The notes under the pieces are model-generated. The model saw nothing but the letters and a program-made list of their open reading frames with translations. It had not been told where the DNA came from and searched no databases. Source: Fodinibacter sp963763015 (GTDB lineage: Bacteria; Actinomycetota; Actinomycetes; Actinomycetales; Dermatophilaceae). From it: 64,000 bases of DNA. The stretch's first letter is position 1; each line of letters begins with the position of its first letter. The stretch spans positions 62,001 through 126,000 of the forward strand of contig CAVXML010000011.1 of the NCBI GenBank assembly GCA_963763015.1. The letters are read 5' to 3'. Of this stretch, positions 51,939 to 60,038 are shown one piece after another. The position numbers and the translations under genes are program-made.

Positions 51939-52922
51939 ATGGCCACGATCACGCCCGTCTCGGCCACCGCCCCGGCACAGGAGGTGCGTCGGGGCGGTGG
52001 GCGGGCGCCGAACGCGGACCCGGCCGTGATGCGGGCCGGGTTGGGGACGGCGCTGGTCTTCGTCGGCCCCTACCTGGTGCTGTTCTGCACCTTCGTCCTG
52101 GGCCCGATCGTCTACGGCCTGTGGATCAGCCTCCACCAGTGGGACTTCCTCCTGCCGGGGAAGCCGTTCGTGGGCCTGCAGAACTACATCGACCTCTTCA
52201 CCGGAGGGTCGACGACCTCAGAGACCTTCTGGAACTCGATGCGGGCGACGGCGATCTTCACCGTGCTGAGCGTCCCGCTGCTCATGGCCCTGCCACTCGC
52301 GATCGCGGTGGCTCTGAACAAGAAGTTCCCCGGCCGCAACGCGGTGCGGGCGGTGTTCTTCGCACCGTTCGTCCTCGGTGTCGCCGTCATCGGCCTGCTG
52401 TGGCGCTACCTGCTCGACCCCAACGTCGGTGTCGTCAACTACTACCTGGACCTCCTCGGCTTCGAGCGGATCCCGTTCACCACCGCCACGCCATGGGTCT
52501 GGCTCGCCCTGGTGGTGCCCACTCTCTGGTGGACGGCCGGCTACAACATGGTCATCTTCCTGGCCGGCCTGCAGGACATCTCGGCCGAGCTCTACGAGGC
52601 GGCCGAGCTCGACGGGGCCAACTCGTGGCAGCGGTTCCGCCACGTCACCCTCCCGGGGCTGCGCCCGGTGACGATCTTCGTCCTGACGATCACGATCCTG
52701 GCGTCGGCCAACGTCTTCGGCCAGCCCTACCTCATCACCCAGGGGCAGCCGGGAGGCGAGACGCGCAGTGTGATCATGCAGATCGGTGAGGAGGGTCTGC
52801 GCAGGTTCAACATGGGCAGCGCCTCCGCCATGAGCACGATTCTCACGCTGGCGCTGCTCATCGTCAGCGCCATCTGCCTCTCGTTCCTGCGCGAGCGCAC
52901 TCCGAAGGGGCAGAAGCGATGA
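51939..52922 (+). CDS. Sugar ABC importer permease (MalF/UgpA type)
   Basis: 327 residues, six predicted helices after a 30-residue cytoplasmic start. BPD_transp_1 family with the EAA loop ELYEAAELDGANSWQRFRHV followed by TLPGLRP, which docks on the ATPase. It starts two bases after the binding-protein stop, and its stop overlaps the next ATG. Confidence 0.93.
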   Translation: MATITPVSATAPAQEVRRGGGRAPNADPAVMRAGLGTALVFVGPYLVLFCTFVLGPIVYGLWISLHQWDFLLPGKPFVGLQNYIDLFTGGSTTSETFWNSMRATAIFTVLSVPLLMALPLAIAVALNKKFPGRNAVRAVFFAPFVLGVAVIGLLWRYLLDPNVGVVNYYLDLLGFERIPFTTATPWVWLALVVPTLWWTAGYNMVIFLAGLQDISAELYEAAELDGANSWQRFRHVTLPGLRPVTIFVLTITILASANVFGQPYLITQGQPGGETRSVIMQIGEEGLRRFNMGSASAMSTILTLALLIVSAICLSFLRERTPKGQKR

Positions 52923-53800
52923 GCACTCCCACCACGGCACCCCCGGCGAGGACCGAGCCGGCCGCGCCGGAGCCCCGTAGCGGGTCGCGGATCCCGTGGC
53001 GGGCGATCTTCCTCGGTCTTCTCGCGCTGCTCTTCCTGACCCCGCTGCTGTGGATGGCGTCGACGTCGTTGAAGTCCACGGCGGAGGTCTCGCAGGCCGA
53101 CCTCAGCATGCTGCCGCAGGACCCGACGACGGAGGGGTACGAGAAGATCCTCGGCGCGCCCCAGACGCCGGTCGAGCAGTGGTTCCTCAACTCGATGATC
53201 GCCGCCACGGGGCAGACGATCCTCGTCCTCGTCGTGGCCACGATGGCGGCCTACGCCCTGGCGCGGCTGTCCTTCCCGGGCAAGCGCATCATCACCGCAC
53301 TGATCCTCGCGACCCTCTTCGTCCCGCCGATCTCCCTGCTGATCCCGAACTACGTCATCGTGTCGGAGCTCGGGTGGCTGGACAGCCTGACGGCGGTGAT
53401 CGTGCCCGGCGCCGCGGGCGCCTTCGGGGTGTTCTTCCTCCGGCAGTTCTTCCTCTCGCTCCCCGTCGAGCTGGAGGAGGCGGCGCTGCTCGACGGCGCC
53501 AGCCGGTGGAAGATCTTCCTCACGATCATCGTGCCGCTGTCCCGTCCGGCGCTGGCGACCCTGGCCCTGCTGACGTTCCTCGCCAACTGGAACGACTTCC
53601 TGTGGCCGCTGTACGTCCTGTTCAGCCCGGAGCGACTGACGATCCAGCCGGGGTTGTCCACGCTCCAGAGCGCGTACACCACGGACTACGCGACGATCAT
53701 GGCCGGTGGTGCCATCGCGAGCATCCCGGTGCTCATCCTCTTCCTCATCAGCCAGCGCTTCGTCATCGAGGGGATCGCCCGTGGCGGGCTCAAGGGCTGA
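52919..53800 (+). CDS. Sugar ABC importer permease (MalG/UgpE type)
   Basis: 293 residues with six hydrophobic segments; the EAA loop is ELEEAALLDGASRWKIFLTI followed by IVPLSRPA. Typical MalG features are AAYALARLSFPGKR and LFVPPISLLIPNYVI. ATG overlaps the preceding stop by four bases (ATGA). No ATPase gene follows; the system presumably borrows a shared MsiK/UgpC-type ATPase encoded elsewhere, as is known in Streptomyces. Confidence 0.93.
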   Translation: MSTPTTAPPARTEPAAPEPRSGSRIPWRAIFLGLLALLFLTPLLWMASTSLKSTAEVSQADLSMLPQDPTTEGYEKILGAPQTPVEQWFLNSMIAATGQTILVLVVATMAAYALARLSFPGKRIITALILATLFVPPISLLIPNYVIVSELGWLDSLTAVIVPGAAGAFGVFFLRQFFLSLPVELEEAALLDGASRWKIFLTIIVPLSRPALATLALLTFLANWNDFLWPLYVLFSPERLTIQPGLSTLQSAYTTDYATIMAGGAIASIPVLILFLISQRFVIEGIARGGLKG

Positions 53801-53803
53801 GCG

Positions 53804-54805
53804 GTGACGGGCGACTCCGGGGCCCCGCCGCACGCTCCGCCTCCGCCGCAGCTCGCGGCGGAGGCGGAGCTCTCGAAGGCCCACGAGGGCGAACCGCCGC
53901 CACCGGTCCTCTGGGACGGCTACTGCGCCGACCCCTTCGTGCTGCGCGCCGAGGACGGCGGGTACGTCATGTACGGCACCGCCCCCGGTCTCCTGCCGGA
54001 CGGCCGCGCCTTCCAGACCCTGGTCAGCGACGACCTGGACACCTGGGAGCCGGTCGGTGGCGCCCTCGTCGTCGGGGAGGACGCCCCCAACGGCACCGAG
54101 TGGTGGGCGCCCGAGGTGGCGTACAGCGACGGCAGGTACTGGATGTACTACTCGCGCGGGCTCGGCGACACGGGGCACCAGATCCGGGTCGCCTCGGCCG
54201 TCAGCCCCACCGGACCCTTCGAGGATGCCGGTGACGCGTTGACTCCGGAGCTGCCCTTCGCGATCGACCCGAGTCCTTTCCGCGACGTCGACGGCCAGTG
54301 GTGGCTCTTCTACGCGACGGACCTCGTCGAGGGTGACCGGCCCGGCACCGTCCTGGCGGTCCAGCGGCTCCGGACGATGACCGAGCTCGACGACGGCTCC
54401 AGGGTCATTCTGCGGGCCACCGCCGACTGGCAGCTGTACCTGGCGAACCGGCTCATGTACGGCGCGCACCATGACTGGCACACCCTCGAGGGGCCTTCGG
54501 TCGTTCACCACGCCGGGCGCTACTGGATGCTGTACTCCGGTGGCAACTGGCAGACCCCTGGGTACGGTGTCGCCGCGGCCACAGCCCCGTCGCCCGAAGG
54601 GCCGTGGCACGAGGTGGCACCGGCGGGACCGTTCATCACCAGCGCCAGCACCGGCCTCGTCGGGCCCGGGCACTGCAGTACCGTGCGCGACGAGTCCGGT
54701 CGCTACCACCTGTTCCTGCACGCCTGGGACGAGGCAGGCACCCGGCGACGCCCGCACCGCCTGGGGCTCGACCTGGACGGGGAACGGCCCCGGGTGCTGC
54801 CCTGA
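53804..54805 (+). CDS. Glycoside hydrolase family 43-like enzyme
   Basis: 333 residues, five-bladed beta-propeller GH43 type. Predicted catalytic residues: base Asp43 in YCADPFVLRAEDGGY, pKa-tuning Asp155 in AIDPSPFRDVDGQ and acid Glu229 in TLEGPSVVHHAGRYW. Blade repeats YVMYGTAP, YWMYYSRG, WWLFYATD and YWMLYSGG are visible. No signal peptide, so it acts in the cytoplasm on what the preceding importer brings in, most likely an arabinosyl or xylosyl oligosaccharide. The GTG at 53804 is three bases after the permease stop. The Pro-rich start (PPHAPPPPQ) is not part of the fold. Confidence 0.9.
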   Translation: MTGDSGAPPHAPPPPQLAAEAELSKAHEGEPPPPVLWDGYCADPFVLRAEDGGYVMYGTAPGLLPDGRAFQTLVSDDLDTWEPVGGALVVGEDAPNGTEWWAPEVAYSDGRYWMYYSRGLGDTGHQIRVASAVSPTGPFEDAGDALTPELPFAIDPSPFRDVDGQWWLFYATDLVEGDRPGTVLAVQRLRTMTELDDGSRVILRATADWQLYLANRLMYGAHHDWHTLEGPSVVHHAGRYWMLYSGGNWQTPGYGVAAATAPSPEGPWHEVAPAGPFITSASTGLVGPGHCSTVRDESGRYHLFLHAWDEAGTRRRPHRLGLDLDGERPRVLP

Positions 54806-54842
54806 GGAGCGGCACCGTTGCGGCCGCCGGCTCCGGTCGTGC

Positions 54843-56474
54843 TCAGCCGCGGCGGACGGTCTTGCCCTCGACGTAGGCGGCCAGACGGCGCTCCGCCTCG
54901 TCCCCGAAGAGGATGTGCGCGACCTCATCGAGCCCGGGCGAGCCCAGGATGTCGCTGTCGCGGACGACGAGGTCGATCTTCGAGCGCCGACGCATGAAGT
55001 CGTCGAGCGTCACGATCATCTCGTGCTCCGCAGCGTTGTGGAGCTCGGCGCGCAGGTAGTCGGCCGACCCCATGATGTCCTCGCCCATGGCCGGATTCGC
55101 CCGGATCGCCTCGAGGAGGCCGAACGCTCGGCGACCGTAGCGTCGCCAGAGCCGGTCCGTCAGGGGTTCGGTGTCGGGCTTGGTTCGCAGGGAGTCCAGC
55201 CGCATCAGTCGGGCCTGGCGGTAGAACTCCTTGCGGGTCGCCTTGGCCGGTTCGCCGCACCAGTTGTGGAGGTCCTTCTCCAGGGGCACGCCGAGCGACT
55301 GCACGAGCTCGGCGACCTCCTCCCCGACGTTGATGCAGTCGGTGAGCTTGCCGCCGAAGATCGTGATGACGGCGCGAGCGGCATCCCCCTCGACCTCGTG
55401 CCTGCGCGAGAGCGAGGTCCAGTCGGCGCCGCCCTGGTCCCCGGAGCTGCGGGCGACGACGAGCGGTCGGACGCCGGAGCGCTCGGCGATGACGTCGTCG
55501 CTGGTGAGCGGTTGGGGGAGGTCGAGCCGGGCGTTGATCTGGTCGAGCAGGAAGCCACGGTCCTCGTCGGTGACCTCGGTGTAGGGGGAGTCCACCCGGG
55601 TGTCGGTCGTTCCGATGACCGACCGGCGGCCCATCGGGATGACGTAGAAGAGTCGTGAGGTGTCGTCGAAGAACGCGAGCACGCGGTCGTGCCTCGTCGT
55701 CGTGAGCCGGGGCACGACGAGGTGGATCCCCTTGGAGTAGACGATCCGGTGCTCGGTCGTCAGGCCCCATGAGGCGTTGAGCTCGTCGACGAACGGCCCG
55801 GCGGCGTTCACGAGCACGCGGGCCGAGGTCGTGAGCTCCTCCCCCGAGTCGGTGTCCCGCAGGCGGCACGACCAGCGGTCACCGACCCGCTCGGCGGAGA
55901 CGAGCTCGACGTAGTTGGCGACCGCGGCGCCGGCCTCTATCGCCGACCGGACGAAGGAGAAGACGAAGCGGGAGTCGTTGTCGACGAGGTACGCGTCCTG
56001 GTACTGCACGGCGCCCCGCGCCGTGCTCGTGTCGATGACCGGCTCGACGGACTCGATCTCGGCGGCGCTGAACAGCCGCGGCCGACCCGTTCCGAAGAGG
56101 CCGATGCCCCAGTACGCGGTGGCACCGAGGGCGGCGAACCAGGGTCGGAAGGGTGCCTTCTCGTCGAGCGTCGCCAGGAAGGAGATCTCCTTGATGTTGT
56201 CGGGGTAGGCCTTCATCAGCCGGTTCCGCGATCGGCACAGCCCGAACACCAGGGGAAGCTCGTAGTTCTCGAGGTACTTGAAGCCGCCCCACACGAGGTT
56301 GGACGACTCCTGGCTCGTGAACCCGCCGAAGTCACCGCGGTCGATGAGGGCGACGGACGCTCCTCTTCCCGCAAGGGCCGCGGCTGACACCGCGCCGTTG
56401 ATGCCGGCACCGAGTACGAGCACGTCGAAGAGGCCGCCGGAGATCCGCTCGATGTTGGCTCGCCGCAACGTCAT
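54843..56474 (-). CDS. glpD: Glycerol-3-phosphate dehydrogenase (FAD-dependent)
   Basis: 543 residues oxidising glycerol-3-phosphate to dihydroxyacetone phosphate at the membrane. FAD motif FDVLVLGAGINGAVSAAALA; substrate/FAD contacts in SSNLVWGGFKYLENYELPLV; RLFYVIPMGRRSVIGTTDTR and ITIFGGKLTDCINVGEEVA (usually TxxGGKLTTYR) near the middle; a C-terminal helical domain from about 390. No glpK or glpF is adjacent. ATG 56474. The stop is 37 bases from the convergent GH43 gene. Confidence 0.93.
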   Translation of the reverse strand: MTLRRANIERISGGLFDVLVLGAGINGAVSAAALAGRGASVALIDRGDFGGFTSQESSNLVWGGFKYLENYELPLVFGLCRSRNRLMKAYPDNIKEISFLATLDEKAPFRPWFAALGATAYWGIGLFGTGRPRLFSAAEIESVEPVIDTSTARGAVQYQDAYLVDNDSRFVFSFVRSAIEAGAAVANYVELVSAERVGDRWSCRLRDTDSGEELTTSARVLVNAAGPFVDELNASWGLTTEHRIVYSKGIHLVVPRLTTTRHDRVLAFFDDTSRLFYVIPMGRRSVIGTTDTRVDSPYTEVTDEDRGFLLDQINARLDLPQPLTSDDVIAERSGVRPLVVARSSGDQGGADWTSLSRRHEVEGDAARAVITIFGGKLTDCINVGEEVAELVQSLGVPLEKDLHNWCGEPAKATRKEFYRQARLMRLDSLRTKPDTEPLTDRLWRRYGRRAFGLLEAIRANPAMGEDIMGSADYLRAELHNAAEHEMIVTLDDFMRRRSKIDLVVRDSDILGSPGLDEVAHILFGDEAERRLAAYVEGKTVRRG

Positions 56475-56887
56475 GGGTCCAGCCTCGCAGACGGCAGCCG
56501 GGGCACCGGTCAGGTGTCACTCAGGTATGGGCTCGTGACGACACAGGACGCCGGTCCGCTGGCAGAGCGCTCCAGGCCCGGTGCCGGGACTCCCGGCCCG
56601 GCCTGCACCCGCCGGACCTCATGGCGGAACGCGCGACACCGGAATGCCGGGTCCGTGCGCGAGGCGGGGCGAACCGCGCCTGGTGCACGTAGACACCCCG
56701 CCTCAGAAGGGTGGGTCGTCTCCACCGGGCCGGTGGCGCGATCTCCCCGGGTGGATGCCGATGCGGTGGCGGCTGCCGTGGTACCAGGCGCTGTCGAGCA
56801 CGAGCAGGCCGCTACCGTGGCGCGAGGTCCGCGGGCCGGTGGCATCAGCGTGCTGCCCACCCGCAGGACACGCGGTACGGTCGCCGG
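56475..56887. other. 413-base spacer without a recognisable gene
   Basis: Between glpD and the small acidic protein. Several open frames cross it but none has family similarity that I recognise. One leftward frame ends with AWYHGSRHRIGIHPGRSRH and GGDDPPF before a stop near 56703, which could be a short protein or remnant; it has no convincing start. The glpD promoter should lie in the first 100 bases. Confidence 0.5.
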
Positions 56888-57106
56888 ATGACGGGACCAC
56901 CGGACGAGGAGCGAGTGGAGCGCCGGGCGGAGCTGCTGCCCGAGGAGCTGGCGGTGGGGAGCGACGATCCCGATGCCCAGGCTCGCGCCATCCTCGAGGA
57001 GTCCGACGAACGGACCGCCCACCCCGAGGACACGCGCCGGCAGTCCACGCAGACACCCGACCCGGAGCCCGACGGTCCCGCCAGGGAGGACCCCGCGGCA
57101 GTCTGA
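56888..57106 (+). CDS. Small acidic actinobacterial protein of unknown function
   Basis: 72 residues: MTGPPDEERVERRAELLPEE, LAVGSDDPDAQARAILEESD and a polar Pro/Asp/Glu-rich tail. The LLPEE-AVGSDDP-AQA-AIL-ESDERT pattern recurs in small, probably disordered proteins of actinobacteria as far as I recall; no function is known. ATG 56888 directly follows GGTCGCCGG. Confidence 0.75.
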   Translation: MTGPPDEERVERRAELLPEELAVGSDDPDAQARAILEESDERTAHPEDTRRQSTQTPDPEPDGPAREDPAAV

Positions 57107-57133
57107 CCCCGGCGGCCGCCGCGGCGCCGCCCG

Positions 57134-57544
57134 TCAGTCCGCCGAGGGTGCCGGGGCCGAGCGTTCGACAGCGCTCCGGAGGATGCAGAACTCGTTCCCC
57201 TCCGGGTCGGCGAGCACCACCCAGCCGCTCCCCGGTCCCCACCGTCCACGGAGGTCGGCCACCTCGACGGCGCCATGGGCCAGCAAGCGCTCGAGCTCGT
57301 CGTCGCGGGTTCCCTCGACCGGCTCGAGGTCGAGGTGGATCCGGTTCTTGCCCGACTTCTGCTCGGGAACCTCGACGAACAGCAGCCGGTGCGAGCCGTC
57401 GCGGCTGACGATCATGCACTCCTCGTGCCCAGGAAGGTTGGGGTCGCCGTCGATGTCCACGTAGTCGAGGACCCCCTTCCACCACTCCGAGAGCGCGAAG
57501 GCGTTCGTGCAGTCGACCGTCGTGTGCGAGACCCGTGCCGTCAT
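57134..57544 (-). CDS. VOC-family protein
   Basis: 136 residues: VSHTTVDCTNAFALSEWWKG, VLDYVDIDGDPNLPGHEECM, RIHLDLEPVEGTRDDELERL and GSGWVVLADPEGNEFCILRS. The two glyoxalase-like halves and the final DPEGNEFCIL are typical of a large actinobacterial VOC subgroup with unknown substrates. ATG 57544. It lies 27 bases from the convergent small acidic protein. Confidence 0.9.
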   Translation of the reverse strand: MTARVSHTTVDCTNAFALSEWWKGVLDYVDIDGDPNLPGHEECMIVSRDGSHRLLFVEVPEQKSGKNRIHLDLEPVEGTRDDELERLLAHGAVEVADLRGRWGPGSGWVVLADPEGNEFCILRSAVERSAPAPSAD

Positions 57545-57594
57545 GGCGCCACTCTGGCACCGGTCGCGACCCGCCGGGTCGTTGCGTGTCCGGG

Positions 57595-58953
57595 TCACAC
57601 GTGGATGGCCGCCGGGATGCCGTCCGAGAACACCTCCGGCGGGTCCGGCAGCGACATCGACAGCCCCGCCGCCCGCCGAGTGGCCGTCCACGCCACCGCG
57701 CACGCGTCGAGCACGTCGTCGGACGCGTAGCCCGTGCCCTGGAGCACCGACGGCCGCGGCAGGCCGGCGGCGGCGAGCACATCAAGGCGCGCCTGCTGCC
57801 CCTCGGCGGTTCGCTTGCGGGGCAGGGCCGTTCCCGACATCGTCGCGAACGAGACCTCCGGGTGCACCTCGACCACCTCCACGGTCGGGCGAGACCGCAG
57901 CCAGGTGTCGACCTCCAGGATCTTGGCGCGGAGGGCGAACGCCTGGGCGCCGACCCCCTGTCCGCTCAGCCTGCGGTTCACGGCATCCGCGGCGGCCCGG
58001 TCGGCGGCGAGGTAGGCCGGACGAGTCAGGGTGGTGAACACCGAGCTCGCCCTGCCGGGCAGGGCCCTGCGGGCAAGGACGTCCGCCGCGCGTACGCCCG
58101 TGTCGGGCAACCCGATGGGGATGTCGACGCCCACCACGCGCACGTCGACCTCGGCGCGCACCGCCTCGACGAGCTCGGCGATCGTCGGGGCGACGACCAC
58201 CCGGGGCCGCGGCGCGCCAGGGACCAGAACCGCGCCGACCCACCCCGCTGCGCAGCCGTCGACGCCCAGCACCGGTGTCGTGACCTCGAACCGCGCCGGC
58301 CGGCGTGAGCCGGCGAGCCGTTCGAGCGCGTCGAGCACGAGGTCGAGGCCCACCTCGAACTCGTCGCCGAACGCGTAGCCCGGCCTGAGCGCATGGCCTT
58401 CCGCGAAGGCCGTGAAGTGGGGGTAGGCCGCGCGCACCTCCGGCCCGAGGATCTCGGCTCCCAGGGCGGCGAGGTCCGCACCGCTCTGAAAGGGCAGGCT
58501 GAGCTCCTGGACCATGAACCCGTAGAGGTGCGCGTCCAGCAAGGCAGCGGCGGTCGCCACCCCGGACAGGTCGAACCCCCCTCCGCGCAGGCAGCCGATC
58601 ACCGCATCGTGGTGGCGCAGCGTTGCGGGCCCCGGCGTCCGGCGCGAGTCCATCAGGCCCACCGCCCAACGGTGCGCGGAGAGCACCCGGCGCCCCGAGA
58701 CCGAGCGGGCGCGGAGCTCGGCCCGCCAGGCGCCGCCGACGACCGGTAGGTGCATCTCGTCGAAGACGGCGTCGACCATCGCGTCGAGCAGGGCGTCCTT
58801 GCTCTCGACGTGGTGGTACAGCGACATGGCCTCCACCCCGAGTCGGCGGGCGAGGGTACGCATCGACAGGCCCGCGAGGCCGTCCTCGTCGGCGAGCCGC
58901 ATCGCCTCCGAGACGACGCGCTCACGGGTCAGCGGTGGGCGGGCGGGCGGCAT
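57595..58953 (-). CDS. TetR-family repressor fused to a DUF429 domain
   Basis: 452 residues. Residues 1-~215 are a TetR protein with HTH RVVSEAMRLADEDGLAGLSM, RTLARRLGVEAMSLYHHVES, KDALLDAMVD and a TetR_C_1-type ligand domain ending LVLDALERLAG. After FEVTTP comes a DUF429 domain: VLGVDGCAAGWVGAVLVPG, VVGVDIPIGLPDTGVRAADV, EVHPEVSFATMSGTALPRKR and DDVLDACAVAWTATRRAAG. DUF429 has an RNase H-like fold with conserved Asp residues, present here. No stop separates the halves; a GTG sits at the junction and could allow separate translation. ATG 58953 was chosen for GAGAGGAGTGCG; ATG 58974 is seven codons upstream. Two matched palindromes lie in the divergent promoter. Confidence 0.88.
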   Translation of the reverse strand: MPPARPPLTRERVVSEAMRLADEDGLAGLSMRTLARRLGVEAMSLYHHVESKDALLDAMVDAVFDEMHLPVVGGAWRAELRARSVSGRRVLSAHRWAVGLMDSRRTPGPATLRHHDAVIGCLRGGGFDLSGVATAAALLDAHLYGFMVQELSLPFQSGADLAALGAEILGPEVRAAYPHFTAFAEGHALRPGYAFGDEFEVGLDLVLDALERLAGSRRPARFEVTTPVLGVDGCAAGWVGAVLVPGAPRPRVVVAPTIAELVEAVRAEVDVRVVGVDIPIGLPDTGVRAADVLARRALPGRASSVFTTLTRPAYLAADRAAADAVNRRLSGQGVGAQAFALRAKILEVDTWLRSRPTVEVVEVHPEVSFATMSGTALPRKRTAEGQQARLDVLAAAGLPRPSVLQGTGYASDDVLDACAVAWTATRRAAGLSMSLPDPPEVFSDGIPAAIHV

Positions 58954-58986
58954 CGCACTCCTCTCGGTCGACATTGACTTGCCGAT

Positions 58987-59040
58987 CTTACGGCGTAAGG
59001 CTACCGTGGGCCGCACCGACAGCCACTCTTACAACGTAAG
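58987..59040. promoter_or_regulatory. Two TetR-type operator palindromes in the divergent promoter
   Basis: CTTACGGCGTAAG at 58987-58999 (perfect palindrome around one base) and CTTACAACGTAAG at 59028-59040 (CTTAC/GTAAG ends). Their centres are 41 bases apart, about four helical turns. They lie between the TetR-DUF429 start (58953) and the dehydrogenase start (59049), so the fused regulator probably represses both genes. Confidence 0.8.
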
Positions 59041-59048
59041 GACCGCGC

Positions 59049-60038
59049 ATGAGGGCGATCGTCCAGGACCGCTACGGCGGCACAGAGCAGCTCCGCCTCG
59101 AGGACGTGCCCGCACCGGTGCCCGGCCCGGACGAGGTGCTCGTGCGGGTGGGCGCCGCCGGGGTGGACCGCGGCACGTGGCACGTCATGGCCGGGATGCC
59201 GCTCGTCGCCCGGCTGGGACTCGGCCTGCGCCGGCCGCGTGCCCGCATCCCGGGCCGCGACGTGGCCGGGACCGTCGAGGCGGTCGGCGAGGGAGTGACC
59301 GGGTACGCACCGGGTGACGCGGTCTACGGCACCGCGGCCGGGTCGTTCGCCGAGCTCGCCGTGGTGCCGGTGAAGCGCCTCGCACGCCGCCCCTCGACGC
59401 TGTCGGTCGAGGAGGCGGCGGCCGTCCCCGTCTCGGCGCTCACCGCGCTGCAGGCGCTGCGTGCCGCCCGGGTCGGCCCGGACAGCCGGGTGCTCGTCAT
59501 CGGGGCGTCAGGCGGGGTGGGGTCGTACGCCGTCCAGCTCGCGGTCGACCTCGGCGCGGCCGTCACCGGGGTCTGTGGACCGGCGAAGGCCGACCTCGTG
59601 CGATCACTCGGGGCGCAGCGGGTGGTCGACCACACGACGACGCGGCTCGAGGACCTGGGGGAGCACTTCGACGCGGTCCTCGACATCGGGGGGCACCGGC
59701 CGCTGCGCGTCCTGCGGCGGTTGCTCGCCGAGCGCGGCGTCCTCGTGGTCGTGGGCAGCGAGGGTGGCGGCCGGTGGCTCGGGGGGCTGGAGCGCTCCAT
59801 CGGGGCCGCCCTCCTCTCGCCGTTCGTGGGTCAGCGCCTCGTCATGCTCGTCGCCTCGGAGAACGGCGCGGACCTCGCGGCCCTCACCGCGGTCCTCGAG
59901 CGTGGGGGGATGCGTCCGGCCCTGGAGCGGACGTTCCCGCTCGAGCGTGCGGCGGAGGCGATCGACCACGTCGCCGGCGGCCGGGCCCGCGGCAAGGTGG
60001 TCGTCACGATGGCGGGCGGAGCGGCGTCCGGGTCATGA
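59049..60038 (+). CDS. NAD(P)-dependent alcohol dehydrogenase / quinone oxidoreductase (MDR family)
   Basis: 329 residues of the medium-chain dehydrogenase superfamily: MRAIVQDRYGGTEQLRLEDV, PGRDVAGTVEAVGEGVTGYA, GDAVYGTAAGSFAELAVVP and cofactor motif VLVIGASGGVGSYAVQLAVD. No structural zinc cysteines are visible, so it belongs with quinone oxidoreductases/enoyl reductases. Its likely regulator is the divergent TetR fusion. Six bases overlap the convergent MFS gene at the 3' end. Confidence 0.9.
   Translation: MRAIVQDRYGGTEQLRLEDVPAPVPGPDEVLVRVGAAGVDRGTWHVMAGMPLVARLGLGLRRPRARIPGRDVAGTVEAVGEGVTGYAPGDAVYGTAAGSFAELAVVPVKRLARRPSTLSVEEAAAVPVSALTALQALRAARVGPDSRVLVIGASGGVGSYAVQLAVDLGAAVTGVCGPAKADLVRSLGAQRVVDHTTTRLEDLGEHFDAVLDIGGHRPLRVLRRLLAERGVLVVVGSEGGGRWLGGLERSIGAALLSPFVGQRLVMLVASENGADLAALTAVLERGGMRPALERTFPLERAAEAIDHVAGGRARGKVVVTMAGGAASGS

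Noticed and set aside
56703..56887. Short leftward gene ending GGDDPPF
   Set aside because: It looks somewhat protein-like (AWYHGSRHRIGIHP) but has no clear start, no ribosome binding site and no family that I recognise.
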